This document shows, in pieces, positions 24,727 through 36,294 of a stretch of 64,000 nucleotides of DNA. Within the stretch, counting starts at the first letter, position 1, and the number at the start of each line of letters is the position of its first letter. This DNA is from Isoetes taiwanensis (taxonomy: Eukaryota > Streptophyta > Lycopodiopsida > Isoetales > Isoetaceae), in the NCBI GenBank assembly GCA_021234155.1, contig JAJEKV010000056.1, positions 6,448,932 through 6,512,931 of the forward strand. Direction: 5' to 3'. Both the position numbers and the translations under genes were made by a program. The notes under the pieces were generated by a model that worked only from the letters and a program-made list of their open reading frames with translations, was not told the origin of the DNA and made no database searches.

Positions 24727-25250
24727 AGAATAGCATCGATCCGAGCCATCGGATCGCCATTCTGGGAAAGGACGAGCTGCTATATAAGGCTATTTCCTCT
24801 TTCTGGGATAGATAGGCTTTTCATTCATCTCAGCAGTTTTTTCTACAATGGTATAGAGTGGGTAGCCGCATATCGCAGGCTACCCAAAAAATGAAAAACA
24901 TAGGGAATATCCAGTTATAACACCTGGACCCCAAAGAAAATTGTGTGCTACAGATGTTGGCTAGTGTACCTGCCGAGAGCTTATCGTCGGGATTAAAAAA
25001 CCCCGCCCTTTCGGGTTTTCGAGGAAAAACCCTAGCGATAAAATCTCGGCAAGGGGCTTGGACAACACAGGGCTGCTAAACGCTCCCACAAAAAAACCCA
25101 CGCTCCACAGAGAATACCGAAGTCGCGCATCACCCCTGGACCTGCACATCACTAACAGAAAACCAATCGAGAAAAAACCTCGAAAAGCGAGGGGCTGGTC
25201 ACGCGTGCCACGCGACAAAAAACGGGCTGGTCACACAAGGCCCCCAAAAT
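24727..25250. repeat. Family S, rearranged copy with TATA-like box
   Basis: A plus-strand piece (hairpin core CGATCCGAGCCATCGGATCG, then GGGAAAGGACGAGCTGCTAT and the TATA-like TATATAAGG at 24781) abuts a minus-strand 3' half. The 3' half runs from the end GATGAATGAAAAGCCTATCT to the two-tier stem-loop at 24975-25047. The right border (CACACAAGGCCCCCAAAATT) is the inverted repeat of 23988-24005. Confidence 0.7.
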
Positions 25251-25254
25251 TGAA

Positions 25255-26192
25255 TTAGTATGATCTTTTTCTAATAATTTCGTAGTAAAAACCAACTCCT
25301 AAAATCAATACCGGTATGTGGGCCAAAAAGTTTACAAATCATGCCTAGTTATACCATATAGTTCATCAATGCAGTTTAGTAACATGACATACGAATAGTG
25401 TTTCTTCACATGGTATTGAAAGATGATAATTTATAGCTAGTTTTTATGACAACTTGAATATATGATATGTGCTACTACTTAATTTATCACGTTTATCGGA
25501 ATGATATTTGATCACATCTATTATCCTTGGTTTATTGACGTTGTAAGTTTATGTGCGTAATTAGTATGATATTTTATAGCGATTAATCATCTTTGTTATT
25601 TTAGTGTATAATTATTATGGTATTTTATAGTGACTAATTATCAATAAAACTATGCTTGGTTTAGATATACCAGTATGATTTTGCTTCCACGATAATGTGA
25701 AAAACTAGTGTGTTTTTTTTTCATGATATCAGCCTTACTGTGCTTCACGTGGCAAGTTTGGTAATATGATAAGAGACCATAGTATTCAACCTTCATGTAT
25801 TAGCGTAATAAAATTTGAGGGTTCATGATTTTTTTACATGGTTCTAAATTGTGATTTTATGTGTGGTCTTCACCATGGTTTCTAGAGAAAAACAATGCGT
25901 AGATTCTACGTGTGGTTTCACTCAAAATAAAAAACAACGCATGGTTCTTAGATGTCGTCTTCACCTAAAAACAATGCATGTTCTTTATATATATTTTCTT
26001 TTAACATAGTTCTTAGATATGGTCTTCACCTAAAAACAATGCATGGTCATTATATATATGTTTTTGTAGCATATTTTTTCATCAATTGTCCACACATTAT
26101 TTTTATTATTTGTAGTGCAACCACATTGTTTTCAATAAGAACACGTTTTCTTTCATGTTGTTTTTAGTACAATAACATATTTTTTCCTAGTG
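25255..26192. repeat. AT-rich arm ending in TTTTTTCCTAGTG
   Basis: AT-rich sequence with TGGTTCT/TGGTCTTCACC words. One ~70-bp unit (GTCTTCACCTAAAAACAATG) appears two to three times between 25870 and 26050. It ends in the CACTA-like terminus. Confidence 0.5.
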
Positions 26193-26368
26193 TAAAGATA
26201 ATGTATTCAAATTTAAACAAGAACACAAATATATGAAACTTTAGAATAGAGATTATTTTCCACCGTCATGAGAAAATGATAGTAAACAAGGAATGTTTGT
26301 ATGGAATACATTTATTCAGTTGAATACATAAAGTTTGAATAGACTTATTCAGCATTTCTTGTAGTACG

Positions 26369-26938
26369 AGTGTAGTAGGGTATGGTCGCCTTCCTTCGCG
26401 CATATACCCGCTATCGCTCACCCCCCTCCCTTTGAACATATGTTGCAGGCCGTTAAAATAAAAGATCAAGGGCTAAGATTTGATGTTATGATAACAGGGC
26501 CCATCCACCACGGTTTATGGGCCCATCCCCCACTATTTATGGGTCCTCACTAAAAGTGTCATAACTTCTCTTTCACATCTCTGTTTGGCATATGGACACG
26601 TGCATTTGAAAGCTATTTGAAAGGGCTTTCTAATGATGTAAATATCTCCCACGTTTGCCTCTTAAATCTCTTGAAAAACCTCCAAGAAGTGGATGGAAAT
26701 CCCCTGCGCGCTAGGAAGGGGACCCGCCTCACGGAGGGGGCCATTAGACCCCTCCTCTTCCGCCTACTCTAACTTTTTGTAGATATGTCAGAATCAGGCG
26801 ATTTTTTTTTTATTGGAAACGCAAACACATTAGGTATCCAAAAAGTATATTTTTAACCAATTTTGACTTTGACCGTGCCTCCATTTTTTAGTTTGCCTCT
26901 TAAGTGCGCGAAACATGGCGACCATACCCTACTACTCT
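26369..26938. mobile_element. MITE with ~35-bp terminal inverted repeats
   Basis: Left GTAGTAGGGTATGGTCGCC (26372-26390) and right GGCGACCATACCCTACTAC (26918-26936) are perfect complements. The similarity extends to CGCGCA/TGCGCG on the inner side. The 570-bp interior has no ORF. Flanking duplications are not obvious. Confidence 0.8.
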
Positions 26939-27579
26939 TTCCAGCGTATTTGAAAACCAGCTCATGCTCCGATATTTTGTTTCAACAAGTGGTGTTTTAA
27001 GACCAGTTCAACTGCATGACTTCTATCCAATAAGAAATGATGCTATGGAGCCGTATCTGGAGCCTGGAATCAACGTGTTTAATTTCTTTCAACGACCATA
27101 GCCACTATATTCTCTGTCGAAAAAGAGTAAAGTAATTAGGACTAGATCAACATGCAAATGGAAAGGTATCTGCAAATTAATCTTATCTGTTATTGCAAAA
27201 CTCTTTTGCTCAAATCTTAGTGCAGTGAGAGATTTGTGAAAAGTAAACCCAGCCAAATAAGGTATATAATATTCTACCAAAATAGTTCAGAGAGATGGAA
27301 ATATAATACAGCAACTGGATCTAAACTCTGATGCATTCCGCTTCAGAGTAGATGTGGCAATACTTACCATCCAGCGAAGAGAATGATAAGGGCAGGAGGT
27401 CATTCATACAGGAGGTCATTCATACAGGATGCAAACTAAATAGAAAGTATTAATGAAGCCATGCGGAGTGCAAGACAGAAATAAACTACAAAACATGAAC
27501 CAGATATAATATATGCTTTGGTCCAGAAACTAGAACCCACCTATTTGCAGCTCCAAAAGCTCCACCACTTTTTCTCTAA

Positions 27580-27907
27580 TGACTGATCCTACTCCTGTTA
27601 AGGAAGAAATCTCAGCTCCAGACCGAAAATCGGGAAACTAATGCAACAAAACTTGCTGCCTGCACAATGCAAAGTCGAAACCCTAGCTTTAATCCGGCAA
27701 CTCCTTCTTGGCGCCATACCCTGTATGGCAGAAACTAGGTCATTTTGAAAAGAATAGAGTAAAGAGTTCACACACAAGATCAAGAGATCAGACTAAGAAA
27801 ACGGATTGAAGTTACCTAAGCATGGCTGATGCCGCTCCATCGCCATAGCCAAGGAACTCCGCCGTCGTCATATCGCCTAAGGGAGGGAGGCAAATCCGGC
27901 AGCCCAT
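27580..27907 (-). pseudogene. Unrecognised two-exon gene fragment
   Basis: An ATG at 27907 opens MGCRICLPPLGDMTTAEFLG, then YGDGAASAMLR, to a consensus donor (CTTAG|GTAACTTC). A second exon after CCATACAG (about 27719) stays open for roughly 35-40 codons, depending on phase. Family unknown. The upstream DNA shares the repeat found in front of the BAHD fragment (19600-19735), so this may be another captured first exon. Confidence 0.35.
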
Positions 27908-27944
27908 CTCTCTAGTTTGAGCAAGAATAGAGATACGAAATTAG

Positions 27945-28045
27945 GGCCAAGGCGGGAACAAATGAAAGGCCAATAGGATGAAAGGGCCTGGATCGAAATC
28001 CAAGCCGTTCATCTCAACCGTTAAATCAGATACATCTTTTTTAAT
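27945..28045. repeat. Shared upstream repeat, copy 2
   Basis: AGGCGGGAACAAATG...GGCCAATAGGATGAAAGGG...GGATCGAAATCCAAGCCGTT...CGTTAAATCAGATACATC aligns with 19615-19735. Confidence 0.55.
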
Positions 28046-28108
28046 GGTACCACAAACATATTTTAATTCTAAATGATCTTCTAACCTTCATCAGGCCCAT
28101 ATTACTTA

Positions 28109-28305
28109 GGGTGCTTTCCCATGAGATTGGCGACCTGGAAATCTGGGTACAGGTCAAAAACCTCAGTGTTAAGAAATGCTTGGTGATTACTTCTGATTCA
28201 GGTAAAAAACCTGAGTCTTTGAGGTTGAGGCGCCCACGGGAACCTGCACGCCCTTATCTGGACCTCAAGAAAACCTTGAGGTCGGAGATCCATGGGAAAG
28301 TACCC
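28109..28305. mobile_element. Tourist-like MITE (PIF/Harbinger type)
   Basis: The terminal repeats are GGGTGCTTTCCCATG (left) and CATGGGAAAGTACCC (right). TTA lies directly on both sides (28106-28108 and 28306-28308), the 3-bp duplication expected of PIF/Harbinger elements. The 197-bp body folds into several short hairpins (GACCT..AGGTC, TCAGG..CCTGA, GACCTCAAG..CTTGAGGTC). A further direct repeat, TCAGGCCCAKATTACTTA, flanks it on both sides (28091-28108 and 28311-28328). Confidence 0.8.
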
Positions 28306-28448
28306 TTAATCAGGCCCAGATTACTTAAGATTACAGGCTTTTTCATATTCAAGTAATTTTAGGGTGCTTTTTTTTCTAGTGGCGTAGCCAATAAAGTTGT
28401 GCTTTCTTGCCCTCTTTCCTAATGCCATAGCGATAATACAGATGAAGG

Positions 28449-28526
28449 CCACGCCATAGCCATTTCTTGCAGGCACACACCATAGCCATTTCTTGCCAGA
28501 ACACACGCCATAGCCATTTCTTGCAG
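28449..28526. repeat. Three-copy ~27-bp tandem repeat
   Basis: Three units contain CGCCATAGCCATTTCTTGC with variable spacers (AGGCACACAC, CAGAACACA). Confidence 0.8.
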
Positions 28527-28529
28527 TAA

Positions 28530-29814
28530 GCCTCATGCAGATGAAGACGAGCTATTTCTTGTTGGAACATAGCACGCCATAATCTCAGATCAAGACCAGT
28601 TTTGGTGTAAGGCTCTGCACCCTGGGGGTTTCACCTTTATAGTGGAAATAGACATCATCTGTGTTCCTCGGTTTGAATACCTCCCCCCCCACCCCAAAAC
28701 ATTTTTTCCCTAGTCATATTTCTGGACCTCCTTCCTTAAATTTTTGTCTTGGACATCCCTTAAATGGACACCCCTCCCTTAAAAATTAGGGTGCAGTTTT
28801 GATGCTCTATTGCACAATGTGATGTCACGAGACAAACCATGATGGCATGTTGACATGTTGAAGCCATTATGTTGACAAACTAATGTTGAGATATAACAAT
28901 CAAGGGTAATTTTTACTGTTGTCTAGATTTAATTATTTTTCACATTGAAATTTTAAACTCTAGACCATATATAACATGTCAAAGGTTGGATTGACTACGT
29001 TGGGGAAAACCTCACACTTCCAAAGTATTAGGGATGATTCACCCCCTTTCTATTTGTGCAAAGTCTAATAAATAGTGGCATTGAAGCATATAAGTGATTC
29101 ATATAGTAAACGCCTGAAACATTGAGTGATTCGACATGATTCGCATTTTTCTTTAAGATTCCCATGTTCTGTTAAGTTCATAGTCTAGTGAATTATGACG
29201 TCATATCATATGTGTGATTTACATAAAAACCATCAAAAGAGTGATTCACATATAATTCATATAATACACTATGGCATAGTATATGGCATAATATCCCATT
29301 GAAAACATAGAGTTTTTTAGTGTTCTTAAATGGATTCTTCCCCACCTATATCTAGACCATGCATGCAGATAAGGATCTTCCTAGTGGGGCTCACAAGTAC
29401 CCTAACTCCTTTCCCAGCCATTGTTAAAACACCCACTGTTTTCTCTGGGTTTGACTGGGTTTTAGCACCACAAATGAGATAACTACAGCTGCCTGAGACT
29501 AGATCCCATTTGGAGAGTAGTCTCCATTTCGCATCCATCCTGAATTGCCCATGCAGGTCATCATGGTAGCCTCGAGAACCATAAAGTGTCCATATCATAA
29601 ACAATTGACTAAATAGTAATTGTTTGAGTGTTTCGGTTGTCTTGTCCATCTGATGGAATCTCGATGCTCAATAAGGCCACCTTATAAATTGTTATATCAA
29701 TTATTCATCGCCCTTTGCTTGGAGCTTTATGATTCCACCTTCAAAAACTAGGTTTCTGGATGCCAGTATAAGACAAAAAAACATGCAGCAATTTTCCTAG
29801 CTAATCACTTGAAT
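28530..29814. other. No recognisable gene
   Basis: AT-rich sequence. One 107-codon minus-strand frame (29649-29326) contains MDAKWRLLSKWDLVSGSCSY. I cannot assign it and it may be chance. Confidence 0.4.
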
Positions 29815-29818
29815 TAAT

Positions 29819-29843
29819 AACAAGATTGCGTATTAAACGGGAG
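29819..29843 (+). repeat. Left terminal inverted repeat of the 8.37-kb element
   Basis: It matches the right end (38164-38188, minus strand) at 22 of 25 positions. TAAT precedes it. AAACGGGAG is followed by a near repeat AAACGAGAG. Confidence 0.8.
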
Positions 29844-30161
29844 CAAATCATTGAAACGAGAGCAAAAGGAATATTCCTCAAAGATTCCCTTTTTTTTTTA
29901 CAAAAAGGGGGTAAAACGAGGTTAAAAAAAAAAAAGATGCATGAAATTCTATTTTGACCCCCCCCAAATGACTAATTTTTTTTTGCAACGAAAGAATTGA
30001 CTTTTTTAAAGTGTCACTTTTCTTAGCAAATAGAATGTTCTTCAAGTATGTTTAAAGAGAGAAACTCTAATTTCAGAGGATAAAATATTTAACAAAAAAT
30101 TGAAGTAAGTCTGTAACTGAAACTGTAGTATTCTCAAAATTTGAAGATAGAATCTTCATAT

Positions 30162-33100
30162 TCACATGCAAAATTCTGATCTTTTTCTAAGACTTCGATT
30201 ATGTGCAAAAGTGTGAGGAGTGATGAGAGAGGGATCCGGGGCGTCTTCATATTCATTTATGCCATCGTCATCACCTTCACTTCTTTCAACATCATCCGAG
30301 GAAGTGCTTGAGTTATCTTCCTCATCACTATCAACAGACGGTGAAGCATTGTCACCACCTTCTTCATCATCTTCTTCGTAATTACAAGCTTTTTAAGCAA
30401 ATTGATAGTCTTAAAGGCGTGAGACGATTGTCAGATTTCAATTTAAAATCATAGCACAAAATAGTCACGTCATTAAGGTTTAGCTCGTCCCTACAACCCA
30501 CCTTCTTGGACTTTCTCCCTTTTCCTTGGCTTCTCATTTCTAACTCATATCTACCTTCAAAAGCATTTTCTGAGCGTGTTGCAAGCCAATGAATCTTGAG
30601 TTTAGTGACTAAGCCTTCCTCCTTGACCGCAGTGTCAAGCACTTTTGCTATCCAGAACGGTCGACCTTTGTCATCCTCCTCAGTCGGAAGAGCAATTAGC
30701 ATACCTTTGGTAATTTCTGTGATATTACCTTGAGGCTCATTCCTGCGTCTTGGTCCGAGGTACATGACTCGGTCCTCCTCGTCTTCTACTGCAGGTGCAA
30801 ATGTAGCACTGCTTGGACCTGCTTGGTGCTGGGGTTGATGGAAGGTGTTAGGCCATTGAAATGGTTCTTGCAACTGTCTTAGAGCTATATGTTGTACAAC
30901 AATTTTACTGTTAGAAAGAAATTACTCCACCACATCCCAGATCTTCTTCTAAGAAGTACTTAAAGCTCGAGGAAATTCCATTTTCAATGGCTTTTAAGGA
31001 TGACTTCACGGGGTACTTTTTTTACCTTGGACTCCTTAGGATTTTTGAGAGGAAGTTGTTCAGCACGCTCTATGAAGGAAGTGTCTGGAATGTATTTAAG
31101 GAAGCGTAATCCCTCTGGTGGACTCCAGTCCTTAGTTGTGGTATACTTCTTCCCCTGTAAGAAGCTTTGGCCATCCTTCAAGTAGAACTTGATATGATCT
31201 TTGAAAGGTGAGATCATTCAACTTGTTCCACGACTTGTTCTCTGTTTGAACGTTGAGAGAAAACAAACTCTCTAAAATCAGCGGTCTCTTTAAGAAGATC
31301 GACCCTTTGGAGTAGGAGTGTAAGAATCTTCAATAATTAACTAAAGAAGGAAGACAGAAAAGCCTTCTTCCTTCTAAAGCGCCTGAAAATCTGCTGAACA
31401 TTTGGTCAATCTGATCATGAGTGTGGCCTACAAGTAAGAAACCAAGCTTCACTTTTCTAAAGATCCCTAGCTCCACTAACATGGCACAGTACGCAAAGAG
31501 TGTTTGATTCTTGTTCTCCCTTGTAGTATTGTCAAGTTGCAGATAAAGCACTGGTGGTAATTGCTCTTGCTCGCACAGGACCTTGTTAAGAATTGTAATT
31601 GTGAGGTTCGGGTCACCATGCAAGTTTGGATACGTCAAAAATACTTTGCACTTTAGACTTCCTTTGAAGACCATAGCTCCTACAAGATGGACCTTAACAA
31701 AACATTCCTCTGGCACATCCTTAGGAATGTTCAAGAAATGTGGTAGAGTTGTTTTTTTTTGGTCCATTCCATCAATCACAATAGACATGTATTGCAGTGG
31801 ACGTTCAAGAGCTTTTTTTCTATGCTTGGCAAGCTTTCTTCTCTCTGCTGCTTGTTGTTCACGATGTCTGGCAAGGTTCTGTTGCACAATATCTGTAGAA
31901 GAAATCAGGTCAAAACATTTTCTCCTCAAACAAGTGAGAGATTGGAGAACATGAGCTTACTTCTTTCGACCTCTGTCTTTTGCGGTTTCTCGTTGACTCT
32001 TTAATTACGCACACCTCGAGCAAAACGGACATTCTATGTTTTCTAGGAATTTTCACAAGGCCGAATTCACTTTTCCACGATCACGGTGAAGTGTGAGTAA
32101 GAGATGTCTTTGAAGGCGAGTGCAAGTCTCTTTGTACTCATTAAAAACATCTTTTTTGGTGATGTTATCGGTTAAATGATACATGTTGCTTTGTTAGGTA
32201 GCTTCTCACATGTTTCTCTAAAATATTTCTCCATCCATGACACGCGGAAGAAGGGGCATGCATGGTTACAACTCTTCTTGGTCCACAATGATCATCGATT
32301 GCTGGATTTTTGTCCAGTCTTTTGTGTATTCTAGACATTCTGGTGGACCCTAAACGGTGGACAACCATAAAGCATTTCTGGCAAACTTCTTGACGGTTAA
32401 TGTAGTGCAAGAAGGTGTTGATGTCTGGTCTTACATGATAAGCTAAGTAGGCATTCAGTGCGCCAATGTCATGGAACGAAGTTGTCTCTAACTCGCTTTC
32501 GTAATTTAGCCATATTAAATCTGTTGATGCAACCCAATGAGCAGCATTTAGTTCTCAAAAGTCTCCTCATTTTGTGTTCATCCATAAGATTTCTTCTTCT
32601 TCTTGTAGAGGAGCACGCCCTCAAACCAAAATCCACCTTGAATTTCTTTGAAGATTGGCTTGAGAACATGTAATCTCTTTGTTCCTCGTTGGTGTCTTCA
32701 TCTTCTGATGAAACTTCTACTCTGGGGGTGACTTCCTCTGTCCTGAGTGGTGTGCTTGTAGAGGAAAACAGACCACGTGAAGTTGTTCCCGGAATAGGCG
32801 GGGGTGCAAAGATGTTAAAGGATGGTGATGGCCCATAAGAGGTTGTGGCATCACCGTTCTTGTACCATCTTGAAAAGGAGTTCTTGCAAACATCTCCTTT
32901 AGAGCGGACTGGAATTCTCGCGAATCCATGTGTCACAACCGTTGTTGTGTGAAGAGGAGTGCATGCTGGAGCGTCGTCCTCATTTGTAGTGAAGTCCTGG
33001 TGAGAGAAATTGTACTGAATCTCACAGTCTTCTGTGTTTTCTGTGTTCCTTGTATGTTTGCACGAAGGGGGCGAAACTACAAAAGGGGGTAGCTTGTTCT

Positions 33101-33425
33101 TGAGCACCCTTTGTTGTGGAGCTTCTGTAGGTCCCGGGGATGGAACAAAGGGTGGTGGCAACCTGCTCCGAACTGGTGGTGATTCTTTGGAAGGAGATGC
33201 CAGTGTGCTGTCTACAGGACTTGGTGACGGTTGGAAGGGTGGTGGAAGTCTGTTTTGTCTTTGGACTCGGTGTGTCTTCTCGAAGCAACAACGATGAAGC
33301 GGTAGGTAGGAGTCGGAGAATGCCGGTCTTCACTAGAAATGACGTTGTTCCCAAAGCGTGTCCTCGAACTGCACGAGCTTGAGACAACAAAAGGTGGTGG
33401 AAGCTTGTTCACGGCGGTTCGTCAT
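30162..33425 (-). pseudogene. DUF7869-family DDE transposase-like gene, frameshifted
   Basis: Read on the minus strand from the ATG at 33425: a proline-rich N-terminus with several (K/R)LPPPF repeats (33410-33060), an acidic linker, a basic Cys segment (RRLLRTKCCSLGCINRF, ~32540), then VCQKCFMVVHRLGSTRMSRI (~32390-32330), EYKETC, and a core with SIVIDGMDQKKTTLPHF (~31790), LQLDNTTRENKNQ (~31520) and LLVGHTHDQIDQMFSRFS (~31430-31390). It continues into 31217-30984, a GMLIALP...GRPFWIAKVLD segment (~30700) and an acidic tail ending at a TGA (30164-30162). The order and motifs are those of DUF7869 proteins, believed to be transposase-like with an RNase-H/DDE fold. At least four one-base shifts are seen (near 33415, 32485, 32190 and 30395), plus unresolved joints around 31330 and 30950. 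Confidence 0.75.
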
Positions 33426-33479
33426 CTTGACAAGCGCAAAATAGTAAAGAGATTTGAGAAACTTTCGTAATGCGAGCTT

Positions 33480-34222
33480 TTCTTATTCGAATACACGCCC
33501 GTAGTACAAGTAGAAGTTCCAAAGACTAATCAAGTGAAAGTCAAAATAAAAGCTATTCGGAATACACAAGAGTAGGATAGTAAAGCTGAACGTATTCCGG
33601 ATCACATAGAAAAAGAGCAAGACGAAAATGATACCTTTAAAAGGAAATTTCGGCGCCTTCAGTTGCGTATTCCAGTCTCTGATTCAAGTTAAGCGGCCCG
33701 GCTCGATTATTATATTCGAGATCGTATTCCGATTCACATAGAGAAACCATGGGCCAGTCGGTGAGAAAGTACAGCGTACAATCATTTGCATAATACGTTT
33801 CTTATTCCCGAATACACTTTTCGCCTCCACTTTCGAAGCGAAAAAGTGTATTCGAATACACTTCGGCGAGTGGAGGCGAAGTGTATTCCGAATACACTTT
33901 AAGCCTTAGATCTGGCGAAAGTGTATTCGAATACACTTTCTGCCAGTGGACAGCAAAGTGTATTCCGTATTTACCAGATTCGAAAAGGCTACTCCCCTCC
34001 ACTTTCGAAGGCGAAAGTGTATTCCGGAATACACTTTCGTGTTTTTAGGTTTTAGAAGTTACTTTTCCTTCCGTTTTTAGTTAAATTTAGGCATTCTTGC
34101 TGCATTTTTTAGCTTGTTTAGACCACTTTTTTTGCCAAGATTGCAGTGCTTTTTTGACATTTTTGTCCTCTTTTTGCCCTCTTTTTTCCCTTTTTGTAAG
34201 CCATTTTGTATTCTGGAATAGT
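33480..34222. promoter_or_regulatory. Divergent intergenic region with palindrome array
   Basis: The region between the two genes carries about ten copies of a palindrome with consensus GTGTATTCCNGAATACAC or its short form GTGTATTCGAATACAC. Clear ones are at 33844-33863, 33879-33899, 33918-33939 and 34012-34039 (the last a perfect 28-bp palindrome). Half or degenerate sites are at 33485, 33554, 33591, 33665, 33725, 33802, 33955 and 34208. Such dyads are typical of sites bound by a dimeric protein. The position suggests control of both genes, or recognition by the element's own proteins. Confidence 0.6.
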
Positions 34223-35666
34223 TCTTTGCCACTGTTTTTTCTAACAAGGTCGTGTTTACACACAATTTGCCTGAACATGGCGGCAAAGAAAAAACAACGA
34301 AGAAGCCTCTTAAAATCGTACAGAAACCGCACCCACAGAGAAGGGTTGAGGAGTCGGATGCGCCCGCTATTTACGAAAACTTCCAAACTCAATGGTTTTT
34401 TACAAGGGGTACTTCGGAAAGTCAAAGACCACGACTTTTCTCGCATGTCCAGCCGGAGCCCCGGAACCAAAAGGTACGATGATGGGGAATTTGTGCGCAT
34501 GGGCACCATCCTCGTCCGTGGAGTGAGGTAGGCAAGGCAGACCGTGGTAAGGGAGGGAGATTGTCTTTTCAGACATCTCAAGGCTTTATTCATGTTGATG
34601 AATCCTACCTTAGACTTGTGAAGGTAAATCCACATCCTCTTTATAAGTATGTTTCTCACTACGTGAACAAGAGGTCGCTCTCTGCCATCATTAATTACGT
34701 TCGAAGCACAACGAGCGAGGACTTCCCCTACAGCGAGTCAGAACAAGGGGAAGAGGAAGATCCAGGGAATCCATCAGGGAGTCCATCACGGTCTGCGAGC
34801 CCATCCGTGAGTACATCAGGTTCGGAAGAGCAGCCACCTCCACCACCAGCAAAGAAGCAGAGGCAAACCATAGCTGCTAAAGAGCCTAAGAAAAGAAAAA
34901 CGGCTATCATTGAAACAGAAGATGCTCCTGAGGATGCACACAAGAAGAAGAAGGGGAAAGGCAAAGCACCTGGCGTTGCCATCAAAGAAAAAAAAGTTGA
35001 TAAAACAGCAGAGAAAATGGAAGAAATAAACCTGCACAAATTTGTGCAAGGTGTCATTTATTTGCCGGTCACAGCTATGAAGCTTCCTCCAAAAAATGAA
35101 GCTGGAGAACGACCACTGCAGGTTCGAAAGATATATGCAGACCACCTAAGGAACCTCAAGGACAGAATCCGGAGCAATCCCAATGCACATGTAGCTCCAA
35201 TTGTTGTTCTTGTTGATAGAGAGCAGTGCACAACTCCTGCAGAGTACGATAGAGAAAATGCGGACACATATACGCATTATGTTTTGGGTGGGAACCACAG
35301 CTTTAAGGCAAGGAGGCAACTATACAAGGAAAAAAAGAATCCTAGGTACTTGTCTGTTCTCTGTGCTGTCTACTGTGGTTTGACCGACGAGGAAGCTAAA
35401 ATCGTTGCCAACACTCACAACGCTGACAACGAGTACAAGTTAAAAATGAGCTTTGTCGACAAAATCAGATTCATGCACAGAGAATATGTTATCTTCAAGG
35501 AAAAATATGGAGAGGATCTCAAAAAGCCACAGTACTCCCTTGAACTTAAAGAAGCTTGTGCCATTGAGTGTTGCCTTAAATACGACGAGGCGAACAAACG
35601 GGCATCACTCATTGGTCATGACAATTGGTTTCAAACTAAGCGTTCGGGATGGCGGGTAAGGTTACA

Positions 35667-35683
35667 AGCGTATTCCAGAATAA
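35667..35683. promoter_or_regulatory. Single palindrome in intron 2
   Basis: GCGTATTCCAGAATAAG lies in the 73-base intron 35656-35728, one of three introns carrying the dyad. Confidence 0.5.
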
Positions 35684-36062
35684 GATTTAGTGTGCAACTA
35701 GCTTCTAAGTTTTTTAATTTGTTTGCAGATCTGGGAGCTTCAGAACGAAATATTTAATATGTTTGAGCGCGGTGAGCTAAAAAGTAAGGGAAAGGTGTCG
35801 GAGAAGAAGAAAGGCAGCGACGTTCCAAAGAAGGAAATGACCATCACTGTCTGGAGGGAGATGCAGGGGTTCACTGACACAGAATTACTAGAACAGCTTC
35901 TGCAAAAGGTGGTGGACAAGGAGTTCACACTCGAAGAAATGTCGAAGGAGTTGCACAAGTAAGCATACAATCATTGCTGCCTTTTCACTTGTAGAATTCC
36001 TGTCCGGATAACAAACAATTTAGTGGTCCCGAAATGCTTTTCGCACCCTCGATGGAACGAGA

Positions 36063-36294
36063 GTGTATTCCAGAATACACGTTCTCTCTTCTTGTAGTGT
36101 AAAAGTGTATTCCAGAATACACTTTTACTCCTTTGAGTCAGCGAAAACGTATTCTGGAATACACACTCTAACTTGTTGCGTTGTAGAAGTGTATTCCGTA
36201 ATACACTTTCGCTTCTTCTTTCTTGATTAAAGTGTATTACGGAATACACTTCGCACAAGAAAAATATTGATTACAGCTCTTGTATTCTAGAATA
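36063..36294. promoter_or_regulatory. Six-palindrome array inside intron 3
   Basis: Dyads with the core GTATTCC/GGAATAC stand at 36063-36080, 36101-36126, 36148-36164, 36187-36208, 36229-36251 and, weaker, 36280-36294. All lie in the intron 35959-36371, spaced by about 40 bases. Two more are in intron 4 (about 37032-37046 and 37080-37092). None is found in coding sequence. Confidence 0.65.

Larger units (their letters stand above)
17706..26192. mobile_element. Possible CACTA (En/Spm)-like element with captured exons
   Basis: The left end reads CACTAGGAAAAAA (17706) and the right end TTTTTTCCTAGTG (to 26192), an inverted repeat starting with the CACTA signature. Inside is an exon resembling the DUF8039-type domain of plant En/Spm proteins (21660-21944), AT-rich subterminal arms, and exons of a BAHD acyltransferase and an 11S globulin. 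Against this, the three flanking bases differ (CTA versus TAA), so no 3-bp target duplication supports one insertion. The two ends could belong to different copies. Confidence 0.4.

Noticed and set aside
36280-36294. Full copy of the palindrome
   Set aside because: TGTATTCTAGAATA keeps only the inner dyad, so it is counted as weak rather than full.
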